DNA of 64,000 nt from Sphingopyxis sp. (GCA_016793775.1 JAEULK010000089.1:1-64000); one strand, 5' to 3'; shown: positions 44,395 to 54,606, numbered from the stretch's first letter. The notes: a model not told the origin generated them from the sequence alone. A program made the numbers and translations.

Positions 44395-46041
44395 TTACAT
44401 CTCCTTCGACAGCTTCTTGATGTCGATGTTCAGGATCTGGTCGTTCTCGGTATAATCGACCGGGCAGTCGATCAGGTGCACGCCCGGCGTGTCGCGGGTA
44501 TGCGCGAGCAGTTCCTTTAGGTGCGCGGCGCTTTCGACGCGGTGGCCGTGGGCGCCATAGCTTTCGGCATATTTGACGAAATCGGGGTTGCCATAGGTCA
44601 GCCCCCAATCCTTGAAGCCCATGTTCGCCTGTTTCCAGCGGATCATGCCATAGCTGCTGTCATTGAGGATCAGCACCGTCATGTTGAGGCCGAGGCGGAC
44701 CGCGGTCTCCATTTCCTGGCTGTTCATCATGAAGCCGCCGTCACCGCAGATCGCCATGACCTTGCGGTCGGGATAGATCATCGACGACATCATCGCCGAC
44801 GGCAGGCCGGCGCCCATCGTGGCGAGCGCATTGTCGAGCAGCACGGTGTTGGGGCGATAGGCGGTGTAGCCGCGCGCGAACCAGATTTTATAGACGCCAT
44901 TGTCGAGGCAGATGATGCCGTCGTCGGGCATCGCATCGCGGATCGACTGGACGAGGTGGGGCGGGAAGATCGGGAAACGTTCGTCCTTGGCGAGCGGCGC
45001 GGTGTGATCGACCTCGCCCTGGCGGAACTCCAGCATATGGTCGAATTTCCAGCTGCCGCTGGGGACGATGTCTTCCTTGATCTGCCACACCGCATTGGCG
45101 ATGTCGCCGATGACCTCGATATGCGGAAAATAGACCGGATCGACCTCGGCGGTCTTCGACGAGATATGGATCACCATCGGTCCGTCTTCCTTCATGAAGA
45201 AGGGCGGTTTTTCGATCACGTCATGGCCGAGGTTGACGATGCAGTCCGATGCTTCGACGGCACGGTGGACGAAGTCGCCCGCCGACAGCGCCGCGCAGCC
45301 GAGGAATTTCGGATGGCGCTCGTCGATCACGCCCTTGCCGAGCTGAGTGGTGAGGAAGGGGATGCCGGTCTTTTCGATGAATTGCAGCAGCATGCGGCTG
45401 GTCATCGTGCGGTTGGCGCCAGCGCCGATGACGAGGACGGGCGATTTGGCGTTTTCGAGCGCCTTCACCGCCTCGCGGATCGATTTGGTATCGGCGTTCG
45501 GGCGGCGCGAATGGCTGCGCTTCAGCGGGCGCGAATCGGTGTGCTCGTCGGCGATATCCTCGGGCAGTTCGATATGCACCGCGCCGGGCTTTTCCTCCTC
45601 GGCCAGGCGGATCGCCTCGCGCACGCGGCTCGGGATATTGTCCGACGACGCCATCTGATGGGTGAATTTGGTGATCGGCCCCATCATCGCGACGACGTCG
45701 AGGATCTGGAAACGGCCCTGCTTCGATTTCTTGATCGGTTTCTGGCCGGTGATCATCATCATCGGCATGCCGCCCAATTGCGCATAGGCCGCCGCGGTGA
45801 CGAAGTTGGTCGCGCCGGGGCCGAGCGTGGCGAGGCAGACGCCGGTCTTGCCGGTGTGGCGGCCGTAGGTGGCGGCCATGAAACCCGCGCCCTGTTCGTG
45901 CCGGGTCAGGATCAGCTTGATCTTGGTCGATCGCGACAGGCTGTCGAGAAAGTCGAGATTCTCTTCGCCCGGAACGCCGAAAATATATTCGACGCCTTCT
46001 TCCTCGAGGCATTCGATGAACAGGTCGGATGCTTTTTTCAT
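44395..46041 (-). CDS. Acetolactate-synthase-like thiamin diphosphate enzyme
   Basis: 548 residues, with the three ThDP-enzyme domains. Glu49 in TRHEQGAGFMA activates the cofactor; ICGDGGFMMNSQEMETA and a following NDSSYGMI form the ThDP/Mg motif. Members condense pyruvate to acetolactate (AlsS-like) or have related 2-oxoacid activities; no FAD-type regulatory small subunit (ilvN) is present, in line with a catabolic rather than biosynthetic form. Next to an aldehyde dehydrogenase in the same direction, suggesting a 2-oxoacid/aldehyde route. Confidence 0.88.
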   Translation of the reverse strand: MKKASDLFIECLEEEGVEYIFGVPGEENLDFLDSLSRSTKIKLILTRHEQGAGFMAATYGRHTGKTGVCLATLGPGATNFVTAAAYAQLGGMPMMMITGQKPIKKSKQGRFQILDVVAMMGPITKFTHQMASSDNIPSRVREAIRLAEEEKPGAVHIELPEDIADEHTDSRPLKRSHSRRPNADTKSIREAVKALENAKSPVLVIGAGANRTMTSRMLLQFIEKTGIPFLTTQLGKGVIDERHPKFLGCAALSAGDFVHRAVEASDCIVNLGHDVIEKPPFFMKEDGPMVIHISSKTAEVDPVYFPHIEVIGDIANAVWQIKEDIVPSGSWKFDHMLEFRQGEVDHTAPLAKDERFPIFPPHLVQSIRDAMPDDGIICLDNGVYKIWFARGYTAYRPNTVLLDNALATMGAGLPSAMMSSMIYPDRKVMAICGDGGFMMNSQEMETAVRLGLNMTVLILNDSSYGMIRWKQANMGFKDWGLTYGNPDFVKYAESYGAHGHRVESAAHLKELLAHTRDTPGVHLIDCPVDYTENDQILNIDIKKLSKEM

Positions 46042-46220
46042 GTGACAGTCGCCCCCTCAACCAGCACCCCAATCGGTGCGGCTCGTTAGTCGTGCCGGCG
46101 ACCCTCAGCACAAGTATCGATACAGCGGCGCTCGTCGTCAGGCCGCGAGTCCCTGCTGCATCGGGAAGCGGTTGTAACGAGGGGATAAGGGGTTGTCACC
46201 CTAGCGCGGGCGGCATCCGG

Positions 46221-48044
46221 TCAATCGATATCAAAGAGGCCCGCCAGCTGCTCGACCATCGTTCCACCGAGCTGCTCGGCATCCATGATCGTCACCGCGC
46301 GGCTGTAATAGCGCGTCACGTCATGCCCGATGCCGATCGCGCACAGTTCGACCGGCGAGCGGTTTTCGATCCACTCGATGACCTGACGCAGATGCTGGTC
46401 GAGATAGGCGCCATGGTTGACCGACAAGGTGCTGTCGTCGACCGGCGCGCCGTCCGAAATCACCATCAGGATGCGACGTTCCTCGGGGCGGCCCACGATG
46501 CGGCTGTGCGCCCAGATCAGCGCCTCGCCATCGATATTTTCCTTGAGCAGCCCCTCGCGCATCATCAGCCCGAGCGACTTGCGCGCGCGGCGATAGGGTT
46601 CGTCGGCGGGCTTGTAGATGATGTGGCGCAGGTCGTTGAGGCGCCCGGGGTGCGGCGGGCGACCGGCGGCGAGCCAGTCCTCGCGGCTTTGTCCGCCTTT
46701 CCAGGTGCGCGTGGTGAAACCCAGGATCTCGGTCTTTACGCCGCAGCGTTCGAGCGTGCGCGCGAGGATGTCGGCGCTGATCGCCGCGATGCTGATCGGG
46801 CGGCCGCGCATCGACCCGCTGTTGTCGATCAGCAGAGTGACGACGGTGTCGCGGAAGTCTGTGTCGCGCTCGATCTTGTAGGACAGCGACTGGCCGGGCG
46901 AGACGATGACGCGCGCCAGCCGCGCGGCATCGAGCTGGCCTTCCTCCTGGTCGAAATCCCAAGCGCGGTTCTGCTGCGCCATCAGCCGGCGCTGGAGCCG
47001 ATTGGCGAGCTTGGTCACCGCGCCCTGCAGATGCTGCATCTGCTGGTCGAGATAGGCGCGCAGCCGGGTCAGTTCGTCGGCATCGCACAGCTCGGTCGCG
47101 GCGACGATCTCGTCATGCTTTTCGGTGAAGCGGACATAGTTGAAATCGGGGACGTCGGTCGGCAGGCGGTTGGGGCGCACGGGCAGCATGCCCTCGTCGC
47201 CTTCGCCGCCCATTTCTGGCTCGCCGTCGGCCTCCATCTCCTGCGCGTCGGGGTCGCTGTCGCCGTCGTCGGCCTGGTCGCCCGCGGTCTCGGCGCGCGC
47301 GTCGACCTGGCTCTCGCCGGCGCCGCCGTCTTCGCTTTCCTGCTCTTCGGGCGATTCCTCGGCTTCGCTCTGATCCTCGTCGCCGCTGTCCTCGGCGCCT
47401 TCGTCCATCGGCTCGTCGCCATAGATGAGGTCGAGGTGGCGGAGCGCGAGCTTCGCGGTCTCGGCGAAGGCCGCCTGGTCGTCGATCTGCATCGCCAGCG
47501 CGGTGATGTCGCCGCCGGCCTGCTCGGCGATCCAGTCGCTGATGAGGCCGAGGCCGGCCTCGGTTCCGGGCGGCGGAGCCTCGCCGGTGAGCGCTTCGCG
47601 CAGCATCAGCTCGAGCGCGGAGGAGACGGGCACATCGTCGCGGCTCTGCGCGCGCGCGATCGGGTCGCTGCGCATCCGCATCGCCAGGCTGGCCGACAAA
47701 TTGCCGCGCATGCCGTCCATGTGGCGCGCGCCGAGCGCCTCGATCCGTGCGCGTTCCATCGCGTCGAAGGCGGCGGCGGCGAGCGGCTCGGCGGGGCGCG
47801 CGGCAGCGTGCAATTTCTCGCTGTGATGCTTCATGCGCAGCGCATAAGCGTCGGCGAACCCGCGCGCCTCGGCGACCTGCTCGGCGGGCAGCGTGCGCGA
47901 GGGGGTGGGCACCTTGATCGTCTTGCCAATCTGCGCGGGAGCATCGGCGGTGAAGCCGACCTCGACCTCGGCATCGCGCGTGACCGCGCGTGCGACGCTC
48001 GACAGCGCGGCCTTGAAATCGTCGAGGGGGGAAGAGGCGGTCAT
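46221..48044 (-). CDS. cobT: Cobaltochelatase subunit CobT
   Basis: 607 residues. CobT partners the AAA+ CobS to drive cobalt insertion by CobN in aerobic B12 synthesis. Visible: N-terminal helical domain, an acidic low-complexity linker (about 210-285: [20 protein letters not shown]-like) and a C-terminal von Willebrand A domain with the [13 protein letters not shown]. The MIDAS and partner residues look intact. cobS is 2.4 kb away behind two unrelated genes, and cobN is absent here, so B12 making is not shown by the window; CobS/CobT also occur in non-producers. Confidence 0.95.
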   Translation of the reverse strand: MTASSPLDDFKAALSSVARAVTRDAEVEVGFTADAPAQIGKTIKVPTPSRTLPAEQVAEARGFADAYALRMKHHSEKLHAAARPAEPLAAAAFDAMERARIEALGARHMDGMRGNLSASLAMRMRSDPIARAQSRDDVPVSSALELMLREALTGEAPPPGTEAGLGLISDWIAEQAGGDITALAMQIDDQAAFAETAKLALRHLDLIYGDEPMDEGAEDSGDEDQSEAEESPEEQESEDGGAGESQVDARAETAGDQADDGDSDPDAQEMEADGEPEMGGEGDEGMLPVRPNRLPTDVPDFNYVRFTEKHDEIVAATELCDADELTRLRAYLDQQMQHLQGAVTKLANRLQRRLMAQQNRAWDFDQEEGQLDAARLARVIVSPGQSLSYKIERDTDFRDTVVTLLIDNSGSMRGRPISIAAISADILARTLERCGVKTEILGFTTRTWKGGQSREDWLAAGRPPHPGRLNDLRHIIYKPADEPYRRARKSLGLMMREGLLKENIDGEALIWAHSRIVGRPEERRILMVISDGAPVDDSTLSVNHGAYLDQHLRQVIEWIENRSPVELCAIGIGHDVTRYYSRAVTIMDAEQLGGTMVEQLAGLFDID

Positions 48045-48249
48045 TTCGATTCGGCTCTAACCAGCTTTACGGCGGGGGGGAAGATGTCGCGGCGAGGTCG
48101 ATCGATGATGCGGGGTAGGGGGGAGCGGAAAACCAAGCGCTCTAGGTGCATCAGCACCCTGAAACAGCCGCGGATTGTCATCCCTGCGCCGCCTTCATCG
48201 CCACGCTGGCAATGGGCATGCGGCAGTCGTTCAGGATGGGCGGTTTTGG

Positions 48250-49467
48250 CTAGGGAACCCGGTTGCAGATCGCCGCATCCATCTCCTTGGGCGCGGCGGG
48301 ATCGGGAAGCAGCCGGAAGACATAGGGCAGGTGCGTCGCGATGCGCTCGGAGCGGGTGCGCCTGTCGGCGATGACATCGATGAAATCGCGGCACGCCGCG
48401 GCGCTGCGCAGGAAATTGCTGTGCCCGGTCGATCCGCGCGAAACGTCGGTGGTGTCGATCACGGTCAGCCCGGGAATCGCCGCCGGATAGCAGCGTTCGG
48501 GCAGGCCTTTCGCCTTGAGGTCCGCCGCCTCGAACGGGTCGAAGCAAAAGGGCGAGCCAAGCCGCGGATAGCCGTGCAGCGCGCGCGACGCCGCGAGCGC
48601 CTTGTCCTTTGCCGAGACATAGAGGGTGATGTGTCGTCCCTGGGCGACGCGATCGGTCGCCATCACCTCGTCGAGGATATCGCGCTCGAACGTCTCGCGA
48701 TCGATATCGGGCGAGGCGAGAATGATGTTCGAGATATTGCCGCTGCGGTCGGCGCGCCGCGACGCGCGGTCGGCGGCGCCGATCGCGGGGACGACGAGCC
48801 GCGCGCCGAGCGAGTGCGAGACGACGACGATTTCCTTGACCCAAGGCTGGTCCGCGAGTCTGGCCAGGAACATCCGGAAATTGCGGACGTCGTGATACAT
48901 ATTGGTTTCGTCGGCGGCATATTTCAGCACTTCGCCCTGCGACGGCCAGCTATATTCGATTACCGGTCCGTCGAAACCCGTCATCCGCGCGATCTGCGCC
49001 GCGTCCTTCGACGTCGTCGCAAAACTCTCACGATAGCCATGGACATAAAGGAGGACGCGGCCCTGCCGCCGGCCGGTTTCGGCCTGTAATGCCCGCCACC
49101 AGTCGCCCTCGTCCTGAAACGCCATCGGGGTGACGAGCCGCTTCTTGCCGTCTACCTTAGCCTCCGCCGGCGCGGCGAAACGACCGAAGCGCAGATGGTC
49201 GCCGCGGTGCGACAGAAGGGCGATGTCGGGTGTTCGGCAATCGGGCAGGCGGCTGGTCGCGAAGAAAAGCGGCAGCGTGTCGCCATCGACGACGGCGCCG
49301 GGCTGCGCGGTGCAGCGCGGATCGGCGACATAGTCGGCGTGGCGAACGGGGCCATATTGGACCGGGCTGACGCAGCCGGCAAGGGCGAGCAGGACGAGCG
49401 AAACGGCGCCGCACCTCGTCAGGCGCCGACGAGACGACGCCGTGACGGTTATGCGAAGTTGCCGCAC
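48250..49467 (-). CDS. DUF900 alpha/beta hydrolase lipoprotein
   Basis: About 405 residues. Lipobox LAGC32 predicts an outer-membrane-associated or inner-membrane lipoprotein. VLLYVHGYRESFATTSKDAA and VVVSHSLGARLVVPAI (nucleophile Ser in SHSLG) are the DUF900 hydrolase features; Asp and His are expected near ASPDIDRETF and GHSNFL. The family includes putative esterases of unknown substrate. Starts 15 bases from the stop of the next gene on the same strand. Confidence 0.85.
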   Translation of the reverse strand: MRQLRITVTASSRRRLTRCGAVSLVLLALAGCVSPVQYGPVRHADYVADPRCTAQPGAVVDGDTLPLFFATSRLPDCRTPDIALLSHRGDHLRFGRFAAPAEAKVDGKKRLVTPMAFQDEGDWWRALQAETGRRQGRVLLYVHGYRESFATTSKDAAQIARMTGFDGPVIEYSWPSQGEVLKYAADETNMYHDVRNFRMFLARLADQPWVKEIVVVSHSLGARLVVPAIGAADRASRRADRSGNISNIILASPDIDRETFERDILDEVMATDRVAQGRHITLYVSAKDKALAASRALHGYPRLGSPFCFDPFEAADLKAKGLPERCYPAAIPGLTVIDTTDVSRGSTGHSNFLRSAAACRDFIDVIADRRTRSERIATHLPYVFRLLPDPAAPKEMDAAICNRVP

Positions 49468-49482
49468 GCGGTCCGTACCCGG

Positions 49483-50406
49483 TCAGTAATAGACATAGAT
49501 AATCTGCGTCGGGTAAGTGGGGATGAACGGCGACCATATCCAATCACCGGTGTAGCGGAAGGTCGCTGTCTTCGTTGCGGCGTCCACCGATTTCACTTCG
49601 ATCCGAGCGGTGCCGAAGATGATCCGGTTGGGCAGCTTCTTGCGCTTGATGTCCTGTTGCATCGGAATGCGGATCAGTCTTGCACCCGGCGACATGGTTG
49701 CCATCACGTTGATTGCGGCGATCCCCATTGGCGTGCCCGATACGGTCGGTTGGACCTTGAAGTTCGGGCCGTTCAACATTCCACCGTCATAGAACACGAC
49801 TTCGACAAAGCTCTTGTCGTCGATCGGCTGATTCGTGAACCGCTTGAAGGCGATCGGCGTGATCGGAACAAGAAAGCGATCCTCTGCCTTCTTGAGGCCA
49901 ACGAGGAAGGCTTTGTCGAAATCGCCGTTCGAGTCGGTATCGACGAGGCAGAGACGAGTCGATTTGGCGAACCGCGCGCCGAGCTGCGACAGGCCGAGGG
50001 TAAGGCCGTTCAGCAGATCTTTGGCGACATCGTTCTTTGGCTCGTCGCAATAGATGTCGGCCGTGGCGGGAAGCAGCGCCAGATCGCCGCCGCCCTTGCC
50101 GGCGACAAGATTCAGCTTTGCGTTCGCTGCGATCTTCCAGTCGAGTTCGGCAATCTTAACTGATACGTCGCTGTCGGCCACGGCATATTCGAACCAGCCA
50201 AGCGGGGCGCGAAAGATGGTGTCGCCTTCCTTGACGGTGCGCTCGCTGCCGACCTTCACGGGATCGACTGGGGGCAGAATTACCATACCCGTCGTCATCA
50301 CAAGATAAGGGCGATTCTTGCCCGCCGCCGCCGCAGGCGAAGCGCTGCTCAGTGCGAGCGCGAGGAAAAATACGGCTGCGCGCGCAGCTCCAGCCAAAGG
50401 CTTCAC
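49483..50406 (-). CDS. Uncharacterised secreted protein overlapping cobS
   Basis: 307 residues with a signal peptide ([20 protein letters not shown]). The rest is mostly predicted beta-strand: [39 protein letters not shown] (an EF-hand-like Asp-rich loop), and [20 protein letters not shown] near the end. No family recognised. GTG 50406 overlaps the TGA of cobS by four bases (GTGA), so it is translationally coupled to cobS and may be co-expressed with it despite an unrelated-looking function. Confidence 0.75.
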   Translation of the reverse strand: MKPLAGAARAAVFFLALALSSASPAAAAGKNRPYLVMTTGMVILPPVDPVKVGSERTVKEGDTIFRAPLGWFEYAVADSDVSVKIAELDWKIAANAKLNLVAGKGGGDLALLPATADIYCDEPKNDVAKDLLNGLTLGLSQLGARFAKSTRLCLVDTDSNGDFDKAFLVGLKKAEDRFLVPITPIAFKRFTNQPIDDKSFVEVVFYDGGMLNGPNFKVQPTVSGTPMGIAAINVMATMSPGARLIRIPMQQDIKRKKLPNRIIFGTARIEVKSVDAATKTATFRYTGDWIWSPFIPTYPTQIIYVYY

Positions 50407-51392
50407 CTGCCGACAACCCCCTCGGGCAGATTCTCGCCGAACACGCGCTGATAATATTCGGCAACGATCATCCGCTCGGCCTCGTCGCACTTGTTGAGGA
50501 ACGACAGGCGGAACGCGAAGCCGAGGTTGTTGAAGATCGCGGCATTCTGCGCCCAGCTGATCACGGTGCGCGGCGACATCACGGTCGAGATGTCGCCGTT
50601 GATGAAGCCTTGGCGCGTGAGATCCGCGACCTTGACCATATTCGCGACCGTCGTGTCGTCGGTGTCGGGCACCTTGGCGAGGATGATCGCGCTTTCGGTC
50701 GCGGCGGGCAGATAGTTCAGCGTGACGACGATGTTCCAACGGTCCATCTGGCCCTGATTGATCTGCTGCGTGCCATGATACAGCCCGCTCGTGTCGCCGA
50801 GCCCGACGGTGTTCGCGGTCGAAAAGAGGCGGAAATGCGGGTTCGGGCGGATCACCCGGTTCTGGTCGAGCAGGGTCAGCTTGCCCTCGGTCTCGAGCAC
50901 GCGCTGGATCACGAACATCACGTCGGGGCGGCCCGCGTCATATTCGTCGAAGACGAGCGCGGTCGGTGTCTGCAGCGCCCAGGGGAGCAGGCCTTCGCGA
51001 AATTCGGTGACCTGCTGGCCGTCCTTCAATACGATCGCGTCGCGGCCGACCAGGTCGATGCGGCTGATATGCGCGTCGAGGTTGACGCGGATGCACGGCC
51101 ATTTGAGCCGCGCCGCGACCTGTTCGATATGCGTCGACTTGCCGGTGCCATGATAGCCCTGAACCATCACGCGGCGGTTGTATTTGAAGCCCGCGAGGAT
51201 CGCGAGCGTGGTGTCGCCGTCGAAGACATAGGCGGGGTCGAGGTCGGGAACGCGCGCGTCGGCCTCGCTGAAGGCCGGGACCATCATGTCGACATCGACC
51301 CCGAACATCTCGCGCGCGCTGACCTCGACATCGGGGGCGGCGAGCAGGGTCGAACCATGATGGTCGGCGAGGCTGTTGGGGATGTCGGTCAT
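50403..51392 (-). CDS. cobS: Cobaltochelatase AAA+ subunit CobS
   Basis: 329 residues, AAA+ ATPase: Walker [10 protein letters not shown] (79-87), Walker [12 protein letters not shown], and the arginine-finger region [16 protein letters not shown]. Works with CobT as a motor for the CobN magnesium/cobalt chelatase. Upstream of it on the same strand, after 92 bases, is an NTF2-like gene and then a J-domain gene; the cobS-J-protein-bolA neighbourhood is usual in alphaproteobacteria. Function in B12 assembly is inferred from homology only. Confidence 0.96.
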   Translation of the reverse strand: MTDIPNSLADHHGSTLLAAPDVEVSAREMFGVDVDMMVPAFSEADARVPDLDPAYVFDGDTTLAILAGFKYNRRVMVQGYHGTGKSTHIEQVAARLKWPCIRVNLDAHISRIDLVGRDAIVLKDGQQVTEFREGLLPWALQTPTALVFDEYDAGRPDVMFVIQRVLETEGKLTLLDQNRVIRPNPHFRLFSTANTVGLGDTSGLYHGTQQINQGQMDRWNIVVTLNYLPAATESAIILAKVPDTDDTTVANMVKVADLTRQGFINGDISTVMSPRTVISWAQNAAIFNNLGFAFRLSFLNKCDEAERMIVAEYYQRVFGENLPEGVVGR

Positions 51393-51484
51393 GTCAAAGG
51401 TCCAGCAGATTTAGGAGAGAGTCGCCGCGCGGCGGCGCTTCGCCGTCGCGGTATCGCCAAGGGTTTCGCCTTGCAACGCCTTAT

Positions 51485-51922
51485 TCAGAGGATATCGAGC
51501 GCCTTCAGCACCGACGACTGGTCGTAATAGGGGCGTTCGCAGACGATCTTGTCGCTGCCGGGGGCGAACTGAAAGCTCGCCGCCATGCGGACGCGGAACG
51601 CCTTGCCCGTCGGCTCGATGGTGCGCAGGCCGAGGTTGAGCGGGCCGAGGTGCGTGCCGGTCAGCCAGAATTCGACGAGCACCGTGTCGGTCGCGGCATC
51701 GGCGGCGATCGAGATCACCTCGTTTCCCTGGTCGGGAAAGGGGATGCGCGACTGGGTGAAATAGCTGCGCACCGCGGCCTCGCCGTCGAAGATGGCGCCG
51801 GGGCCGTGGAGTTCGTAGCGCGGACGCTCGAAGGTTTCGATCACCGCATCCCATTCGTGGGTGATCTCGAGCGCCATATGGCGGCGGACCACCGCGATGC
51901 GCCGTTCGTCCAAATCGCTCAT
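51485..51922 (-). CDS. NTF2-like (SnoaL-type) protein
   Basis: About 145 residues, cone-shaped NTF2 fold inferred from ERRIAVVRRHMALEITHEWDAVI (first helices) and EFWLTGTHLGPLNLGLRTIEPTG, the strand pattern of SnoaL-like polyketide cyclases and small steroid-isomerase relatives. No catalytic Asp/His set is certain, so substrate unknown. ATG 51922 or the GTG one codon earlier. Lies between the J-protein and cobS on the same strand. Confidence 0.8.
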   Translation of the reverse strand: MSDLDERRIAVVRRHMALEITHEWDAVIETFERPRYELHGPGAIFDGEAAVRSYFTQSRIPFPDQGNEVISIAADAATDTVLVEFWLTGTHLGPLNLGLRTIEPTGKAFRVRMAASFQFAPGSDKIVCERPYYDQSSVLKALDIL

Positions 51923-51934
51923 CACCGCTCTCCC

Positions 51935-52528
51935 CTATGCGAAGGCTCTGGCCTTTCTCAGCAGCTGATATGCCGCAACAACCTCGCCGAGTCTCGCTTC
52001 ATGGCTGCGGTCGCCGCCGTTGCGGTCGGGATGATATTTGCGCACCAGCTCGCTGTAGCGGCGGCGGAGCGCGGCGCGGTCGGCGTCTGCGGGCAGCGCG
52101 AGCAATTGCATCGCGGCATATTCCTCGCGCGACAGGCCGGGGTTCGCGGCCTGTCGCCGCGCCTCGTCCATCCGCTGGCGGAAGCGCGCGCCCAGCGCGT
52201 CGATCGGGTCGCGGAAATCGGCCCAGCGCGGCGGCAGGTCGGCGCTGCCCGCAGGGCGGAAAGTGCGGCTTTCGGTTTCCCAGCCGGCGGTCGGAGTCTG
52301 CGCCGCCATGATCTGGTCGGCGCTCATGCCTTCGAAATAATTATAGCCGCTGTTGAATTCGCGGACATGGTCGAGGCACAGCCAGCGATATTGCGGCGGC
52401 CCGTCGGGCGATCGGGTCGAGGAAATCGGCGCGCGAAATTCCCCGGGTTCGCCGCATCCGGGCGCGACGCAGCGCTCCTCGCGGGGGACGCGGCCGTGGA
52501 ATCTGGTGGGACGGGTGGGGGACGGCAA
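51935..52528 (-). CDS. J-domain co-chaperone with N-terminal Cys pair
   Basis: 197 residues. The J domain is C-terminal (about 140-195): DADRAALRRRYSELVRKYHPDRNGGDR with an intact HPD, so it should stimulate DnaK. The N-terminal part has CVAPGCG and WLCLDHVREFNSGYNYF, a small conserved zinc-like module of the alphaproteobacterial J proteins found beside cobS. Divergent from bolA. Gene symbol not assigned. Confidence 0.88.
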   Translation of the reverse strand: MPSPTRPTRFHGRVPREERCVAPGCGEPGEFRAPISSTRSPDGPPQYRWLCLDHVREFNSGYNYFEGMSADQIMAAQTPTAGWETESRTFRPAGSADLPPRWADFRDPIDALGARFRQRMDEARRQAANPGLSREEYAAMQLLALPADADRAALRRRYSELVRKYHPDRNGGDRSHEARLGEVVAAYQLLRKARAFA

Positions 52529-52590
52529 AGCTGGCTCTCGGGGATGTGGGAGGTCTTATCATTTGGCGACGATGGCCTTATGGTCAACCC

Positions 52591-52875
52591 ATGAGCACCC
52601 CCGGACCCGTAGAAAAAGAGATGGAAAGCCTGCTGACTGCGGCCTTTCCCGACGCGAATTTCGCTCTCAGCAACGACAGTGCCAAGCATCACGGCCACAG
52701 CGGCGACGACGGCAGCGGCGAGTCGCATTTCAGCCTGAGCATCGAGTGGGCGGGCTTTGCAGGGATGAACCGCGTCGCCCGCCAGCGCGCGGTGAACAAG
52801 GCGCTCGGCGATCTGCCCGGACAGCGCGTCCACGCGCTGGCGATCAAGGCGACGGCACCGGGGGAAGGCCGATGA
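52591..52875 (+). CDS. bolA: BolA-family protein
   Basis: 94 residues with the BolA fold: SLLTAAFPDANFALSNDSAKH, followed by HSGDDGSGESHFSLSIEWAGF and RVHALAIKA. BolA proteins bind monothiol glutaredoxins and iron-sulfur clusters; His residues in the SGDDGSGESHF loop are the usual ligands. Its TGA overlaps the ATG of the cupin gene (ATGA), the start of a coupled run of four genes (bolA, cupin, pirin, a small protein). Confidence 0.9.
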   Translation: MSTPGPVEKEMESLLTAAFPDANFALSNDSAKHHGHSGDDGSGESHFSLSIEWAGFAGMNRVARQRAVNKALGDLPGQRVHALAIKATAPGEGR

Positions 52876-53240
52876 CCGGCAAGGTCAATCTCGCGAAGGC
52901 CTTCGCGACCTTCGACGATCACTGGAATCCGCGCGTCGCGGGCGACATCAACGATTTCCAGGTCAAGCTGGTGAAGTTCGCGGGCAAGTTCGACTGGCAT
53001 CAGCATGATGTCGAAGACGAATTGTTCCTCGTCGTCGCGGGGCGAATGAAGATGGGGCTGCGCGGCGGCGATGTGATCGTCGAGCCCGGCGAATATATCA
53101 TCGTGCCGCACGGCACCGAACATTGCCCCGAGGCGCTGGGCGGCGAATGTCATGTGATGCTGCTCGAACCCAATTCGACGCTGAATACCGGCAACGTCGA
53201 GACGGAGAATACGCGAAGGGCGCTGGAAAGGCTCGACTGA
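52872..53240 (+). CDS. Small cupin-domain protein
   Basis: 122 residues, a single cupin barrel: FDWHQHDVEDELFLVVAGRMKMGL is motif 1 (the two His and Glu metal ligands), and PGEYIIVPHGTEHCPEAL motif 2 (the last His). Looks like a metal-binding small-molecule enzyme or sensor; no substrate assigned. Coupled to bolA (ATGA overlap) and 5 bases before pirin. Confidence 0.88.
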   Translation: MTGKVNLAKAFATFDDHWNPRVAGDINDFQVKLVKFAGKFDWHQHDVEDELFLVVAGRMKMGLRGGDVIVEPGEYIIVPHGTEHCPEALGGECHVMLLEPNSTLNTGNVETENTRRALERLD

Positions 53241-53244
53241 ACCG

Positions 53245-54126
53245 ATGGATATCATCACTCCCTCGACCCATGACCTCGGCGCGTTCGAGGTGCGGCGCAC
53301 GCTGCCCAACAGGGCGCGGACGATGGTCGGACCGTTCATCTTCGTCGACCAGTTCGGCCCGGCGCATTTCGATATCGGCGCCGGCATGGACGTGCGCCCG
53401 CACCCGCATATCAACCTGGCGACCGTGACCTATTTGTTCGAGGGCGCGATCGATCATCGCGACAGCCTGGGCACGCTCGCGACGATCCGGCCGGGCGCGT
53501 GCAACCTGATGACCGCGGGGCGCGGCATCGTCCATTCGGAGCGCACCCCCGCCGCCGAGCGCGCCACCGGGTCGGGCATTTCGGGCATGCAGACCTGGCT
53601 CGCCTTGCCCGACGGCAAGGAGGAGATCGACCCGGCGTTCGAGCATGTCGCGAAGGACGATATGCCGCTGATCGAGGACACCGGCATATCGGCGCGGATC
53701 ATCATGGGCAGCCTGTGGGGCAAGACCTCGCCGATCACCCAGCATGCCGCAACCATCTATGCCGACATCTTGATGATCGCCGGCGCGACGATCCCGATCG
53801 AGGCGGAGGCCGACGAGCGCGCGATACTGGTGGCGCTCGGCGACGCCAACCTCGACGGAGAAAGGCTCGACCGCTACAGCCTCTATGTATTGAAGCCCGG
53901 GCAGGCGATGACGCTGCGCGCGGAGAGCGATGCGCGCGTGATGCTGCTCGGCGGCGAGGCCTTTTCGACCCCGCGCCATGTGTGGTGGAATTTCGTCAGC
54001 TCGTCGCGCGACCGGATCAATCAGGCCAAGCACGACTGGAAGGAGCAAAAATTCCCGCTCGTCCCCGGCGACAGCGCGGAATTCATCCCGATCCCCGAGG
54101 TGCCCAAGACGGTAAGCTATCCATGA
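53245..54126 (+). CDS. Pirin-family protein
   Basis: 293 residues with two cupin domains. RPHPHINLATVTYLFEGAIDHRDSLG carries the pirin metal histidines, and MTAGRGIVHSE continues the site; the C-terminal RHVWWNFVSSSRDRI is the pirin end pattern. Bacterial pirins can be quercetinases or regulators of central metabolism; which applies is unknown. The stop overlaps the start of the next small gene (ATGA). Confidence 0.93.
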   Translation: MDIITPSTHDLGAFEVRRTLPNRARTMVGPFIFVDQFGPAHFDIGAGMDVRPHPHINLATVTYLFEGAIDHRDSLGTLATIRPGACNLMTAGRGIVHSERTPAAERATGSGISGMQTWLALPDGKEEIDPAFEHVAKDDMPLIEDTGISARIIMGSLWGKTSPITQHAATIYADILMIAGATIPIEAEADERAILVALGDANLDGERLDRYSLYVLKPGQAMTLRAESDARVMLLGGEAFSTPRHVWWNFVSSSRDRINQAKHDWKEQKFPLVPGDSAEFIPIPEVPKTVSYP

Positions 54127-54374
54127 GCCTGCTGCTCGCGTTGGTCATGGCCGCGGCGCCCGAACCGGTGTTCGATTGCGCGATCGGCAAGAAAAGGCTG
54201 ACGGTGACGCAGGAGGGCGACGCGCCCGAGAGCGCCTATGGCGGGCTGATCGTGCTGAAGAACGGCGAGCAAGTGACGTCGCGCCGCTGCAACGGCGAAG
54301 GCGGCGAGATGCGCGAATGGCCGATCTTCAAGACGCTGCCGGTGGATGCGGATAATCTGACACCGGAATTTTGA
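54123..54374 (+). CDS. Small secreted protein of unknown function
   Basis: 83 residues: a hydrophobic start (MSLLLALVMAAAPEP) and a short beta-rich domain with two cysteines (FDCAIGKKRLTVTQEGD, TSRRCNGEGGE), which could pair. Starts in the stop of pirin (ATGA), so it is expressed with it. No family recognised. The overlap in another frame with a long GC-rich frame downstream of pirin is a shadow and was ignored. Confidence 0.6.
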   Translation: MSLLLALVMAAAPEPVFDCAIGKKRLTVTQEGDAPESAYGGLIVLKNGEQVTSRRCNGEGGEMREWPIFKTLPVDADNLTPEF

Positions 54375-54425
54375 GGCATGTGCCATTTTGGCCGGTTTGG
54401 GGTGGATTCAAGACCATCCCTCTTT

Positions 54426-54504
54426 CCGTTTGTGTCGAGCGTAGTCGAGACACGTTTTGGGAGCCCTGCCTTCCGGGTGTCTCGACTTCGCTCGACACGA
54501 ACGG
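54426..54504. repeat. Long inverted repeat, GTGTCGAGCG type
   Basis: Arms at 54426-54453 and 54477-54504 (28 bases, 2 mismatches; GTGTCGAGCG.AGTCGAGACAC) with a 23-base loop. Palindromes of this type are dispersed in sphingomonad genomes. It lies in the 230 bases between the pirin operon and the epoxide-hydrolase-like gene; the rest of that gap shows nothing else. Confidence 0.88.
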
Positions 54505-54606
54505 GATTTATAGGGCAGCTCGTCCGCTAACGCCCGTCACCGGCCTCTCGATCCCACCCCTTGCCAGCTGCTCCGATCCCCGCCATCAAGTTGCGAAAAG
54601 CAACTC

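Noticed and set aside
46221-51392. CobS/CobT as proof of B12 synthesis
   Set aside because: cobN and other cob genes are not in the window, and CobS/CobT occur without the pathway in other genomes.
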